From M3007 sp033764075 (GTDB lineage Bacteria > Bacteroidota > Bacteroidia > Chitinophagales > Saprospiraceae), in the NCBI GenBank assembly GCA_033764075.1, contig JANRJH010000001.1:1-64000 (forward strand): a stretch of DNA of 64,000 bases, given 5' to 3'. Shown in pieces: positions 49,514-58,919 of this stretch; position 1 is the stretch's first letter; each line of letters starts with the position of its first letter. Below the pieces are notes generated by a model. It searched no databases and was not told where the DNA came from. It was given only the letters and a program-made list of their open reading frames with translations. The translations under genes were made by a program, and so were the position numbers.

Positions 49514-50929
49514 ATGAAACAAACAACCATATCCAAACCAGTGTCGGTTAAAGGTGTCGGTTTGCACACAGGCAAAATCGTAACCCTTACTTTTAAGCCG
49601 GCAGAACCAAACTTCGGATACCGTTTTCAACGCGTTGATCTGGCGGATCAGCCGTTGATTCCGGCCGATGTCAAACTCGTTATTTCAACCAACAGAGGCA
49701 CCACGCTAAAACTGGGAGAAGCCCAGATTTCGACCGTCGAACACGTTCTTTCTGCCCTGAGGGGCAAATCGGTTGACAATGTGCTGATGGAAATAGACGG
49801 ACCCGAGATGCCGATTATGGACGGCACGTCCATGCCGTTTGTCCAGGCCATTCAAGAGGCAGGCATTGTGGAACTCGACGCGGAGCGGGTATACTTCGTC
49901 ATCACCGAACCGATTGCCTACAAAGACGAGGTGACCGGAACCGAGTTGCTCGCCTTACCCGCCGACGACTTTGAGGCCACTGTTATGATCGACTTTAACT
50001 CCAAGGTTCTGGGGCCGCAATTTGCCTCTTTGCACGATTTGTCGGCCTATGATACGGAAGTGGCTCCCTGCCGGACGTTCGTGTTCGTGCACGAACTGGA
50101 AAAGTTGCTGGACATGGGGTTGATCAAGGGGGGCGATCTGGAAAACGCCATCGTCATTGCCGACCGGCGTATGGATCAGGAGGAGTTGGACGCGCTGGCT
50201 AAAAAAATGGACAAGCCCAGCGTGAAGGTGGACGCTGAGGGCGTGCTCAATACCGTCAAGTTGCACTTCCAGAATGAACCGGCCCGCCACAAGCTGCTGG
50301 ATGTCATCGGTGACCTGGCCCTGGTCGGCACACCCATCCGGGGAAAGATCATGGCCACCAAGCCGGGTCACACGGCCAATGTGGAGTTCGCCAAAATTTT
50401 GAAAAAAAACTTCCAGGAAAAACGAAAACTGCAAGGCATCCCCCGGCATGATCCGGAGAAAGAGCCGGTGTTCGACATCAAGGCCATCATCGGTATGCTG
50501 CCCCACCGCTTCCCATTCCTGATGGTGGACAAAATCATTGAAATCAGCGATACACACGTCGTGGGTGTCAAAAACGTCACCCTTAACGAATATTTTTTTC
50601 AGGGGCATTTCCCCGATAATCCTGTTTTTCCGGGTGTGCTTCAAATTGAAGCGCTGGCCCAAACCGGGGGCATACTGGCGCTGAACAACATGCCGGATCC
50701 GGGCAACTGGGACACGTACTTTCTCAAGATCGACAACACCAAGTTTAAAGCCAAGGTGATGCCGGGAGATACTTTAATCCTGAAAATGGAATTGCTGGAA
50801 CCCATTCGCAGAGGAATTGTACACATGCAAGGCACTGCGTATGTAGGCAACAAGATCGTCAGTGAAGGCGAACTGACAGCACAGATCGTGCGCCGCAATA
50901 AAGAACAAGTAAACGACGGTGGTTGCTGA
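49514..50929 (+). CDS. lpxC/fabZ: Bifunctional UDP-3-O-acyl-GlcNAc deacetylase / 3-hydroxyacyl-ACP dehydratase
   Basis: A 471-residue fusion that is typical of Bacteroidota. The N-terminal LpxC part (1-about 310) carries GVGLHTGK, TVEHVLSAL (zinc His H77), MDGTSMPFV, and the zinc/catalytic RHKLLDVIGDLALVG. The C-terminal FabZ part (from about 326) has MLPHRFPFLMVDKI with the catalytic histidine and GHFPDNPVFPGVLQIEALAQTGG. It combines the committed step of lipid A synthesis with fatty-acid elongation. The upstream frame from 49304 lies over recR and is a shadow. It leads lpxA by 57 bases. Confidence 0.97.
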   Translation: MKQTTISKPVSVKGVGLHTGKIVTLTFKPAEPNFGYRFQRVDLADQPLIPADVKLVISTNRGTTLKLGEAQISTVEHVLSALRGKSVDNVLMEIDGPEMPIMDGTSMPFVQAIQEAGIVELDAERVYFVITEPIAYKDEVTGTELLALPADDFEATVMIDFNSKVLGPQFASLHDLSAYDTEVAPCRTFVFVHELEKLLDMGLIKGGDLENAIVIADRRMDQEELDALAKKMDKPSVKVDAEGVLNTVKLHFQNEPARHKLLDVIGDLALVGTPIRGKIMATKPGHTANVEFAKILKKNFQEKRKLQGIPRHDPEKEPVFDIKAIIGMLPHRFPFLMVDKIIEISDTHVVGVKNVTLNEYFFQGHFPDNPVFPGVLQIEALAQTGGILALNNMPDPGNWDTYFLKIDNTKFKAKVMPGDTLILKMELLEPIRRGIVHMQGTAYVGNKIVSEGELTAQIVRRNKEQVNDGGC

Positions 50930-50986
50930 AACGCCCGATTCGAACCACTGTCGCTTTGAACAGTAAGCCTGGGCCAAATTATTTGA

Positions 50987-51820
50987 ATGTCAATGAACAA
51001 CCTGAACAACTTGCGGGACATACACCCCAAGGCGCAAATCGGCAAAAATGTAACCATCGGCTCCTTTACGGTGATCGAAGAAGACGTGGTGATCGGCGAC
51101 AACTGCGTTATAGGGTCAAACGTGAACATCCTCAACGGGGCACGACTAGGGGAAAAATGCCACATATTTCCGGGAGCGGTCTTGAGCGCCATTCCGCAGG
51201 ATCTGAAATACCGGGGTGAGAACACCACCCTGGAACTGGGCAACGGCGTCATCGTCCGGGAGTGCTGCACGCTGAATCGCGGCACAACCGACCAGATGAA
51301 AACGGCCATCGGCGACAATTGTCTCGTCATGGCCTATGTGCATGTAGCACACGATTGCATCATAGGCAACAACTGCATTCTGGCCAACAACGTCACCCTT
51401 GCCGGTCACATCAACATTGACGACTACGCCCGCCTGGGTGGGATGGTTGCCGTACACCAGTTTGTACGCATCGGCAAAAACGTGATGATCGGGGGCGGGT
51501 CGCTGGTGCGCCGGGATGTACCGCCCTACGTCATGGCAGCCCGCGAACCGCTCTCCTACGCGGGCATCAACCGGGTGGGTCTGCGACGCGCCAATTTTGA
51601 CCGCGAAACCATTCACCACATCGAAGACATCTACCGCATCCTTTTTGTGTACGGCCACACCACCTCAAAGGCGTTGTCCATCATTGAACAGGAGATCCCC
51701 GCCAGCCCCTTCCGGGATGAGATCGTTCACTTTGTCCGTGAGGCCAAACGCGGTGTCATGAAAGGCTTCCGTTCGCTGAACGGCACCGGCCGTGTGGCGG
51801 AGTCCCTCCTCGACGAATAA
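50987..51820 (+). CDS. lpxA: UDP-N-acetylglucosamine acyltransferase
   Basis: LpxA adds the first 3-hydroxyacyl chain in lipid A synthesis. The 277-residue product shows the left-handed beta-helix hexapeptide pattern (IGKNVTIGSFTVIEEDVVIGDNCVIGS), the NRGT and AYVHVAHDCIIGNNC segments with the catalytic histidine, and the C-terminal helical part (GLRRANFDRETIHHIEDIY). The start may also be the second ATG at 50993. It follows the LpxC/FabZ fusion, so consecutive enzymes of the pathway are together. Confidence 0.96.
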   Translation: MSMNNLNNLRDIHPKAQIGKNVTIGSFTVIEEDVVIGDNCVIGSNVNILNGARLGEKCHIFPGAVLSAIPQDLKYRGENTTLELGNGVIVRECCTLNRGTTDQMKTAIGDNCLVMAYVHVAHDCIIGNNCILANNVTLAGHINIDDYARLGGMVAVHQFVRIGKNVMIGGGSLVRRDVPPYVMAAREPLSYAGINRVGLRRANFDRETIHHIEDIYRILFVYGHTTSKALSIIEQEIPASPFRDEIVHFVREAKRGVMKGFRSLNGTGRVAESLLDE

Positions 51821-51829
51821 CCGGGCAAC

Positions 51830-52456
51830 ATGGCCGTCGAAATTGCCCTTGAACAACTCGGAAAACGCTTCCGGTTCGAATGGATTTTTCGCAACCTGAC
51901 CGCCCGGTTGCAACCCGGCGACCGCTGGGCGGTGCTTGGTCCCAACGGTTCGGGAAAATCTACCCTGCTTAAGATATTGTCCGGCCACCTCAGTCCAACC
52001 AAAGGCCGCATCCATTTTTTTCAGCACGGCCAAAAAACAGACCCCGGTGCGGTATACCGGCAGGTGGCCTACGCCGCGCCCTACATTGAGCTGATCGAAG
52101 AATTTACGCTCGACGAAATCCTGCTCTTCCAGGCCCGCCTGAAACCGTTCATGCCCGGGTTGAATCCACAATCGATACCTGAACTCATCGAACTGCCCGG
52201 CGCCCGACACAAAAGCCTGAAATATTTTTCTTCCGGCATGAAACAACGCGTCCGGCTGGCCCTCGCCATTTGCAGCGACACGCCCGTGCTCCTGCTCGAC
52301 GAACCCTCCACCAACCTCGACAAGGCCGCCGCCGCCTGGTTTCATGCCTTGTTGGACCGCTATGCCGAAGGACGGCTCGTGGTCATCGCGACCAATGAAC
52401 AGGCCGACGTGGAGGCGTGCCGTCAATTTTTAGATATACGGACGTACAAAACCTGA
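51830..52456 (+). CDS. ABC transporter ATP-binding protein
   Basis: A 208-residue nucleotide-binding subunit with Walker A GPNGSGKST (37-45), the ABC signature FSSGMKQRVRLALA and Walker B VLLLDEPSTNLD. No permease gene is adjacent, so the membrane partner is either elsewhere or this ATPase has another role. It lies 9 bases after lpxA and is probably in the same transcript, so a link to lipid A or envelope export is possible but not shown. Confidence 0.9.
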   Translation: MAVEIALEQLGKRFRFEWIFRNLTARLQPGDRWAVLGPNGSGKSTLLKILSGHLSPTKGRIHFFQHGQKTDPGAVYRQVAYAAPYIELIEEFTLDEILLFQARLKPFMPGLNPQSIPELIELPGARHKSLKYFSSGMKQRVRLALAICSDTPVLLLDEPSTNLDKAAAAWFHALLDRYAEGRLVVIATNEQADVEACRQFLDIRTYKT

Positions 52457-52469
52457 TCCGATCAACACC

Positions 52470-53375
52470 ATGCCTATTCACCAAATGATGAAAAATTTGC
52501 TTGCTCCGGCCGTGTGTATCGCTGTAACGGTGTCGTCGCTGCCTGCCCAGTCGCTGCCCGTTTCCAACATCTGGCTTTTTCAAACGGCGCCGGGCCCCGA
52601 CGTTTGGAGCGTCACCCAGCCACAGTTTCTAACCGCATTCAACGCCCGTGGCTACAACAACCAACCGTATTTTGCCACCGACGACCAGCTGTGGATCACC
52701 GTTCAGTATGGCCTGCAAACGGACATTCACGAGTTGAACCTGGCCTCCCGGACACAAACGCCGCTGGTGGAAACCCCGGGCACTTCCGAATATTCCGCCG
52801 GACAACGACCGGAAAGCGCGGTGCTGACGGTTGTGCGCGTGGAGGCAGACAGCACACAGCGCCTATGGGCTTTTCCATTCGACGGATACCCGCCGGAGCC
52901 ACTATTCCCGGACATCAGGGGTGTGGGCTATTATGCATGGCTCAGCGAAACGCAAGCCGCGCTCTTTATTGTCGGAAAAACAGATCAGGAACACACCCTG
53001 GTGGTTGCCGACATGACCACCCCGGATGCTGTCCCCGTGCGCGTCAGTGCAGGCATTGGGCGTTGCCTGCGCACCACGACGGATGGCAGGCTGGTCTTTG
53101 TGCACAAAGCCACCCCGCAAACCTGGTTTCTAAAGACTTACGAACATAAAACCCGGCGTTTCCTGACGGTGGCGGTGATGCCGACGAACACCGAAGATTT
53201 TGTTTTGCTCCCCTCTGGCGGATACTTGTGCGCAGCCGGCAGCCGGCTCCTGCAACTGGATGCCGCTGGCGCCTGGAGGCCGGTGGCCGACCTTTCGGCT
53301 TTCGGCATCAGCAGCATTAGCCGGATGGCCATGAACGGAAAATGGCAGTTGGCGGTAGTCGCACAGGAGCCCTGA
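52470..53375 (+). CDS. Secreted protein of unknown function, possible beta-propeller
   Basis: A 301-residue protein with a signal peptide (MKNLLAPAVCIAVTVSSLPAQS, from the ATG at 52488 if the first methionine is not used). The body has repeated strand-like segments (GYNNQPYFATDDQLWITVQYG, AWLSETQAALFIVGK, TTTDGRLVFVHKATP) like PD40/WD40-like TolB-type propellers. No catalytic motif is seen. It follows the ABC ATPase by 13 bases and ends 12 bases before the convergent htpG. Confidence 0.7.
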   Translation: MPIHQMMKNLLAPAVCIAVTVSSLPAQSLPVSNIWLFQTAPGPDVWSVTQPQFLTAFNARGYNNQPYFATDDQLWITVQYGLQTDIHELNLASRTQTPLVETPGTSEYSAGQRPESAVLTVVRVEADSTQRLWAFPFDGYPPEPLFPDIRGVGYYAWLSETQAALFIVGKTDQEHTLVVADMTTPDAVPVRVSAGIGRCLRTTTDGRLVFVHKATPQTWFLKTYEHKTRRFLTVAVMPTNTEDFVLLPSGGYLCAAGSRLLQLDAAGAWRPVADLSAFGISSISRMAMNGKWQLAVVAQEP

Positions 53376-53387
53376 AGGCCGGGGAAA

Positions 53388-55262
53388 TTACCGCGTCGTC
53401 ATGTTTTCGAGACTCTTGTTGACAAAGTGCGTCAGTGCCTCGCCCTTCAGCATGCCCTGTTGCAACAACGCCAGCTGAAGCAGATAAGCGGCCAGCTCGG
53501 TTTGTGCTTCAGCGTCCGTTTTCAGCAGGGTTTGGGCTACAACCGGGTGGTTGGTGTTGACCACCACGTTGTAGCTGTCGGGGAAATCGCCCATGCCCAT
53601 GCCGTGCAGGCTTTGCATCTCGCGCATGCGGCGCAGGAACTCCGGCCGGGTGATGTGCACGGGCTGGTCGTCGGGTGCTCCGGCGTCGAGTTCCACACGC
53701 GCACCGGTGTCGCTGGAAGCCGCTTTTTCAAAGAGCGACCGTACCGTGCTTTCTTCCGCTTCACTCAGCACCGATGAGCGTTTTTCATCTTTCTGCACCA
53801 GCTTGTCCAGCGTATCGGAGTCGATGCGCACAAACACCAGCCCCAATTCGCTGCGGTATTCGATGTGCTGGATCCAATGGTTATCGAGTACGCCACCCAG
53901 GGCAAGCACATCATATCCCCGGTTTTGGGCAGCCTTTACCAGAGCGTCCTGGCCTTCGGGGTCGCTGGTGTAAATGCACACCACCTTGTTGTGCTTGTCG
54001 GTCTGGTTGGGTTTTACCTTCTCTTTGTAATCTTCCAGCAAGAACCGCTCGCCTTTTGTATTTTCGAGCATGGCGAATGCCATGGCCCGTTTTTGGAAGT
54101 CTTCATCGGAGATCATGCCGTATTTGACAAACACACCCAGGTCTTTCCATTTGTTCTCGAAGCCGGGGCGATCGTTTTTGAAAAGCTCGAGCAGCTTGTC
54201 GCCTACTTTCTTGGTGATGTAGGTGTTGATCTTTTTTACGTTGGCGTCGCTTTGCAGGTAGGAGCGCGACACGTTGAGCGGAATATCAGGTGAGTCGATA
54301 ACGCCGTGCAACAACTGGAGCCATTCAGGTACGATGTTGCGCACATCATCGGTCACATAGACCTGATTGCTGTACAGGAAAATCTTGTTGCGGGTGGCTT
54401 CTACGGCGTTGCCGAGTTTGGGGAAGTACAATACGCCGGTGAGGTTGAACGGGTAGTCGATGTTGAGGTGAATCCAGAACATCGGTTCCGGCGACATGGG
54501 GAACAGGTCGCGGTAGAAGCGCTGATAGTCTTCATCCTTGAGTTCCGACGGCGATTTTTTCCACAGCGGGTGCGTATCATTGACCACGTTGGGCACCTCG
54601 CGGGCTTCTTCTTTGGCTTCTTCTCCTTCGCCAATGGTTTCGTATTCGGTTTTGGTGCCGAACTGGATGGGGATCGGGAGGAACCGGCAGTACTTATCCA
54701 GCAATTCCTGCACTTTAAAGCGCTCGCCAAAGGAGAGGTTTTCTTCGTTGAGGTACAAAACGATGTCGGTACCGCGGTCGGTTTTGTCGGCCGGTTCCAG
54801 GGTGTATTCGGGCGACCCCTCGCAGGTCCATTTAACGGACGGCGCATCCGGCTGCCAGCTTTTGGTGATCACCTCCACCTTGTCGGCAACCATAAAGGCC
54901 GAGTAAAAGCCCAGGCCAAAGTGGCCGATGACGGCACTGTCCTTGTATTTCTCCAGAAATTCGGACGCGCTGCTGAAGGCAATCTGGTTGAGGTAGCGCA
55001 GCACTTCGTCCTCGGTCATGCCGATACCACGGTCGCGGATGGTAAGCTTTTTGTGTTCCGGTTCGGCAATGACCTGGATGGTAAGGTCGCCGATCTCCTC
55101 CTTTACTTCGCCCCTGTTGGCCAGCACCTGAAGTTTGGAAGAGGCATCTACTGCATTGGACACCAGCTCGCGCAGGAAAATTTCGTGATCGGAGTAGAGG
55201 AATTTCTTAATAATGGGGAAAATGTTCTCTGTCTGGACGGAAATGGTTCCTTTATTCGCCAT
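53388..55262 (-). CDS. htpG: Hsp90-family molecular chaperone
   Basis: HtpG is the bacterial Hsp90, an ATP-driven chaperone. The 624-residue product has the N-terminal ATPase motifs RELVSNAVDASSKL, TIRDRGIGMTEDEV and GHFGLGFYSAFMVADKV, the middle domain (PLNVSRSYLQSD), and the C-terminal dimerisation part. The ATG at 55262 starts MANKGTISVQTENIF as in the family; the longer frame from 55337 adds a non-conserved stretch. It is on the minus strand, convergent with the lpx run. Confidence 0.96.
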   Translation of the reverse strand: MANKGTISVQTENIFPIIKKFLYSDHEIFLRELVSNAVDASSKLQVLANRGEVKEEIGDLTIQVIAEPEHKKLTIRDRGIGMTEDEVLRYLNQIAFSSASEFLEKYKDSAVIGHFGLGFYSAFMVADKVEVITKSWQPDAPSVKWTCEGSPEYTLEPADKTDRGTDIVLYLNEENLSFGERFKVQELLDKYCRFLPIPIQFGTKTEYETIGEGEEAKEEAREVPNVVNDTHPLWKKSPSELKDEDYQRFYRDLFPMSPEPMFWIHLNIDYPFNLTGVLYFPKLGNAVEATRNKIFLYSNQVYVTDDVRNIVPEWLQLLHGVIDSPDIPLNVSRSYLQSDANVKKINTYITKKVGDKLLELFKNDRPGFENKWKDLGVFVKYGMISDEDFQKRAMAFAMLENTKGERFLLEDYKEKVKPNQTDKHNKVVCIYTSDPEGQDALVKAAQNRGYDVLALGGVLDNHWIQHIEYRSELGLVFVRIDSDTLDKLVQKDEKRSSVLSEAEESTVRSLFEKAASSDTGARVELDAGAPDDQPVHITRPEFLRRMREMQSLHGMGMGDFPDSYNVVVNTNHPVVAQTLLKTDAEAQTELAAYLLQLALLQQGMLKGEALTHFVNKSLENMTTR

Positions 55263-55580
55263 ATGTGAATGCATCGTTTGGGTTAGCAATATCCTGCAAA
55301 TGGTCAAAGTACGTGCCACGCCCAGGTGTCCTGACAAAATGTCTTTTGCATCAAAATGCCTTTTACAGTAAAATTGGCATAAAACTTGAATATGATCCGT
55401 GTCTCGCCGGATGGCGAAAAGAAAAAAAGGCCAACGGGCCTTTCATGTGGTACAGGGACCGGCCCGTCGGGGGGTTGGGCTGGTTTCCTTACCACTATTT
55501 TTATGGGAGTAGCCACCGGGGCACTTCTTAAAAAGTGCTTAAAAATTAGATAATCAACTACTTATCATTTTTTACCCCGC

Positions 55581-55588
55581 TACCTTTG
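55581..55588 (+). promoter_or_regulatory. Putative -7 promoter box TACCTTTG
   Basis: An exact TAnnTTTG match 50 bases upstream of the outer-membrane protein ATG. The gap 55263-55638 otherwise holds two short hairpins, AAAGGCC/GGCCTTT (55426-55443) and GCACTT/AAGTGC (55521-55538), and no convincing gene. Confidence 0.6.
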
Positions 55589-55638
55589 TGCCGGTTCCAT
55601 GCGTTTGGAGCCTGATTATTCATCCACAAAGGTTTCTC

Positions 55639-56565
55639 ATGAATCGAAAATTACTACTCCTGCCGGGCATCATGGCTTCATTGCTGGCCGCTCATGTCCG
55701 TCTTTGGGCACAGACCCCCACCGATGCCCTGATGATGAACAAGGGGCAAATTTGTGTGGCGGTCGCCTACACCCACGACACCTGGGATCACTACTGGGAA
55801 GGTGCGCTGCACCGCGACAACGGCAACATCGGTACGCTGACCCGGCAAACCGTTGCGCCAATGTTTGCCTTGGGGATCACCGACCGGATCAACGTGCTGG
55901 GGGCACTGCCTTGGGTCAAAACCGGGGCCAGCGCAGGCCAGCTCGCCGGTGTTCAGGGACTCCAGGATTTTGGCATTTGGGCCAAGGTAAAAGCGCTGGA
56001 CAAGCCCCTGGGGCCCGGCGATTTCCAGTTGTTTGGCGTTGCCGGGTTCAGCGGCCCCGCTTCCGATTATCTGTCTGACTACATGCCGCTAAACCTGGGT
56101 TTGGCCAGTTATGAGGGCACTTTAAGGGCCATTGTGCAGTACCAGTTTGATCAGGGTTTTTACGTGCACAGCCAGGCGGGCTACCACCTGCGCAGCAACA
56201 CGGAAATTGAGCGCGACTTTTATTACACCACCCACGCCATTTATTCCAACAAGGTGGATGTACCCGATGCAATCAGTTGGGATGTGGCTGCGGGCAGCTG
56301 GCTTTTCGACAATGCCTTGCGTGCCGAGGCGCGAGTGGAGGGCATGACCAGCCTGAGTGGAAACGACATCCGCCGTCAGGACGCGCCGTTCCCGGCCAAC
56401 CGGATGGTATCTACCCGGGTAGGCGCCTTTGCACAATATTACACCCCATGGGTAAAAGGGCTGAGTGTATTGGCCAGCGGCTCTTATACCGTTTCAGGCA
56501 GAAACGTAGGACAGTCCACGGCATTCACCGGCGGCATTGCCTACCAGTTTGGTTTGTGGAAGTAA
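55639..56565 (+). CDS. Outer-membrane beta-barrel protein, transporter-like
   Basis: A 308-residue protein with a signal peptide (MNRKLLLLPGIMASLLAAHVRLWAQ) and alternating aromatic strands (QICVAVAYTHDTWDHYWEG, FALGITDRINVLGALPW, QGFYVHSQAGYHLRSNTEI), ending in a terminal strand AFTGGIAYQFGLWK. It resembles the outer-membrane barrels of the phenol-degradation MetA type, but the substrate is unknown. The ATG at 55639 is chosen by the signal peptide. It is 32 bases upstream of the haloperoxidase-like gene and probably its partner in one operon. Confidence 0.72.
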   Translation: MNRKLLLLPGIMASLLAAHVRLWAQTPTDALMMNKGQICVAVAYTHDTWDHYWEGALHRDNGNIGTLTRQTVAPMFALGITDRINVLGALPWVKTGASAGQLAGVQGLQDFGIWAKVKALDKPLGPGDFQLFGVAGFSGPASDYLSDYMPLNLGLASYEGTLRAIVQYQFDQGFYVHSQAGYHLRSNTEIERDFYYTTHAIYSNKVDVPDAISWDVAAGSWLFDNALRAEARVEGMTSLSGNDIRRQDAPFPANRMVSTRVGAFAQYYTPWVKGLSVLASGSYTVSGRNVGQSTAFTGGIAYQFGLWK

Positions 56566-56597
56566 TTTTCTTTTTTCTCTTTTAAAAAAGCTTTGTT

Positions 56598-58142
56598 ATG
56601 AAAAATATATTGTCCGTTTTCGGCTTGTTTGTGCTGGCAGCCGTTTTTTTTGTTGCGTGCAATGACGACGACTTTCCTACACAGCTCGACATTGCGTTGT
56701 ACGACTATGCATCGCTGGATGAAAACGGCAGCCAATGGCGTCCGGTGTTGTTGAGCAGTGCCGACCAGATCGCCGTACCGGTTCCCGCCGCCGTCACTTC
56801 ACCGGCATACCTGGCCGAATTGGAGGCCACCCGCTCTGCTGCCGCCGGGCGCAACGCTGATCAGGAAGCCGCCGTGCGTTACTGGGGCGTCAACAGCACG
56901 GTGCGCTGGAACGAGATCGCGCGTGAGCTGGCCGCCAAATACAACCTGATTCCGGCGCCAAATGCCGACGGCACCTATCCGGCGCCCAACCCTGCCAATC
57001 CGGGTGTATACCCATTGTTTCCATTTTCCAATCCGCCATACACCTGCCGCATGCTGGCGTACTTGTCTGTAGCCCAGTACGACGCACTCATAGCCACCTG
57101 GCATTACAAATACGCGTATGACAGGCCGGCGCCCTATGCGACCGACCCGTCAATTCCGGTGGCCTTGCCGAAAAACGATCTGCCGTCGTATCCAGCCCAC
57201 GAGGCCGTGGTGGCAGCGGTGTCGCAGGCGATTCTTACCGTGATGTTCCCTTTGGAGAAAGACTATCTGGCCCAAAAAGCGGCCGAGCACAAACAAAGCC
57301 TGATTTGGGCCGGTGTAAATGTGCAAAGCGACATCTCTGCGGGCGATTCACTCGGACGCGCAGTTGCCGGAATTTTTCTGGCGCGTGCATCCGCCGACGG
57401 CATGAAGCAGGCCCAGGCGCCCAAGCCGGTGTCCGACTCCCTGCGCGACGCCGCTCAGGACCGGTTCGGATGGCATTGGGAAAACCTGGAGTCTCCGCAA
57501 CGCCCGGTTGGACTGGCGCCTTTGTTCGGTCAGGTGAAAACGTGGTGCTTGCCTGACGTTACATTGACCCGTCCGTCCGTTCCCCCAGCACCCGGGTCGC
57601 CGGAATTTGAAGCCGCCGCCCAGGAGCTTCGCGACGTTGCCGACAACCTCACGACCGACCAACGCGCGATCGCCAATTTCTGGTCCGACGGCCTGAGCAC
57701 GTATACGCCTCCGGGGCACTGGAACCGGTTGGCTTGCGAGTATCTGGTCAATTTTAAAATGAATCCGCTGCGGTCGTCGCGTGTACTGGCTTACATGAAC
57801 ATGGCGATTATGGACGCTGGCATCAGCTGTTGGGATGCCAAGTACTATTACCACTATCCGCGACCTTCACAGGCGATTCCGGGGTTCAAAACCATTCTGG
57901 GGATACCCAATTTCCCCGCCTATACCTCCGGACACTCTACGTTTTCGGCGGGCGCGGCGACCGTGCTGTCGCACTTTTTCCCTGCCGACGCATCCCGTTT
58001 CGAATCTTGGGCGCGGGAGGCGGCCGAGTCCAGAATCTACGGCGGTATCCACTATCGGTTCGACGCCGAAGCCGGGCTTACCCAGGGGAAGGCTGTCGCT
58101 GAATACGCCATTCAGCGTGCCCAGGCCGACGGGGCAGAGTAA
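56598..58142 (+). CDS. PAP2/vanadium-dependent haloperoxidase-like lipoprotein
   Basis: A 514-residue lipoprotein (lipobox FFVAC near 21). The C-terminal half has the full acid phosphatase/vanadium haloperoxidase signature: K415 and RP in KYYYHYPRP, S444-G445-H446 in YTSGHSTFSAG, and SRIYGGIHYRFD (R479, H485). The N-terminal half has a partial similar arrangement, KYAYDRPAP (174-177) and PSYPAHEA with H201, where the SGH is replaced by PAH, so it may be an ancient internal duplication with a degenerate first copy. It could be a periplasmic haloperoxidase or a phosphatase. Confidence 0.85.
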   Translation: MKNILSVFGLFVLAAVFFVACNDDDFPTQLDIALYDYASLDENGSQWRPVLLSSADQIAVPVPAAVTSPAYLAELEATRSAAAGRNADQEAAVRYWGVNSTVRWNEIARELAAKYNLIPAPNADGTYPAPNPANPGVYPLFPFSNPPYTCRMLAYLSVAQYDALIATWHYKYAYDRPAPYATDPSIPVALPKNDLPSYPAHEAVVAAVSQAILTVMFPLEKDYLAQKAAEHKQSLIWAGVNVQSDISAGDSLGRAVAGIFLARASADGMKQAQAPKPVSDSLRDAAQDRFGWHWENLESPQRPVGLAPLFGQVKTWCLPDVTLTRPSVPPAPGSPEFEAAAQELRDVADNLTTDQRAIANFWSDGLSTYTPPGHWNRLACEYLVNFKMNPLRSSRVLAYMNMAIMDAGISCWDAKYYYHYPRPSQAIPGFKTILGIPNFPAYTSGHSTFSAGAATVLSHFFPADASRFESWAREAAESRIYGGIHYRFDAEAGLTQGKAVAEYAIQRAQADGAE

Positions 58143-58231
58143 AAACGCCGGCGTACTGGTGTGGACAGGTGGGGTGAGACCGCAAGGGAATTCGGCTTTT
58201 CTGCTATTTAAAGAAAGTTGGGCCGAGTGTG

Positions 58232-58239
58232 TATCTTTG
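58232..58239 (+). promoter_or_regulatory. Putative -7 promoter box TATCTTTG
   Basis: An exact TAnnTTTG match 22 bases upstream of the flavin reductase ATG at 58262, which favours that start over the upstream in-frame codon at 58229. Confidence 0.6.
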
Positions 58240-58261
58240 CGGTCTCACCAACCCAATCTTC

Positions 58262-58903
58262 ATGCAATACGCTCATTTTGAACCGGATACCATTGCTTCC
58301 TGGGACCGGTTTTACCGGGCTAACCTGCTCAATTGCCTGAGTGGGTTCAAAAGCACCCATTTGATCGGCACCCTGAGCCAGGATGGCTACACCAATCTGG
58401 GGCTGTTTCACAATGTAGTGCATATCGGTTCCGACCCGGCACTCATCGGGTACATCAACCGGCCCCGGGAGGCTGCGCCGCACACACTGGAGAACATAGA
58501 GCGCACGGGCGTGTATACGATGAATTCGGTGCAGGCCGACATGATCCAGCGTGCGCACCAGACGAGTGCCAAGTACCCCCGACACGTGAGCGAGTTTGAG
58601 GCGGCAGGGGTGAGCGCGTGTTTCCGGAAGGGTATTCCGGCGCCTTTTGTGCTGGAAAGTGCGATTCAGTACGCCCTTCGCCTGGTCGAAGTGACGCCCA
58701 TCCGGCACAACAACACCTTTCTGGTCATCGGAAGACTGATAGGCGCCTGGGTACGCGAAGACCTGATCGGCGAGGATGGGTACCTGTCGCTGGAGAAAGC
58801 GGAAACTGTCACTTCGCTGGGATTGGACGGCTACTACGGGGTGCGCCTGCTGGAGCGGTATCCGTATGCAAAACCAGACCCGGAACACGAGGGCGCGCCC
58901 TGA
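58262..58903 (+). CDS. Flavin reductase-like FMN-binding protein
   Basis: A 213-residue split-barrel protein of the flavin reductase-like family. Visible segments are LNCLSGFKSTHLIGT near the start, DGYTNLGLFHNVVHIGSDPALIGYINRP, the HTLENIERTGVYTMNSV segment and AIQYALRLVEVTPIRHNNTFLVIGRLIGAWV. It probably binds FMN and reduces flavin with NAD(P)H, or passes flavin to a partner. It has its own promoter box and a 16-base gap to the convergent VWA gene. Confidence 0.88.
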   Translation: MQYAHFEPDTIASWDRFYRANLLNCLSGFKSTHLIGTLSQDGYTNLGLFHNVVHIGSDPALIGYINRPREAAPHTLENIERTGVYTMNSVQADMIQRAHQTSAKYPRHVSEFEAAGVSACFRKGIPAPFVLESAIQYALRLVEVTPIRHNNTFLVIGRLIGAWVREDLIGEDGYLSLEKAETVTSLGLDGYYGVRLLERYPYAKPDPEHEGAP

Positions 58904-58919
58904 CAGGCATCCGGCGCGA

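Noticed and set aside
55265..55531. Frames of 70-88 residues on both strands between htpG and the outer-membrane gene
   Set aside because: No family similarity, atypical composition, and they overlap on both strands; the region is treated as non-coding.
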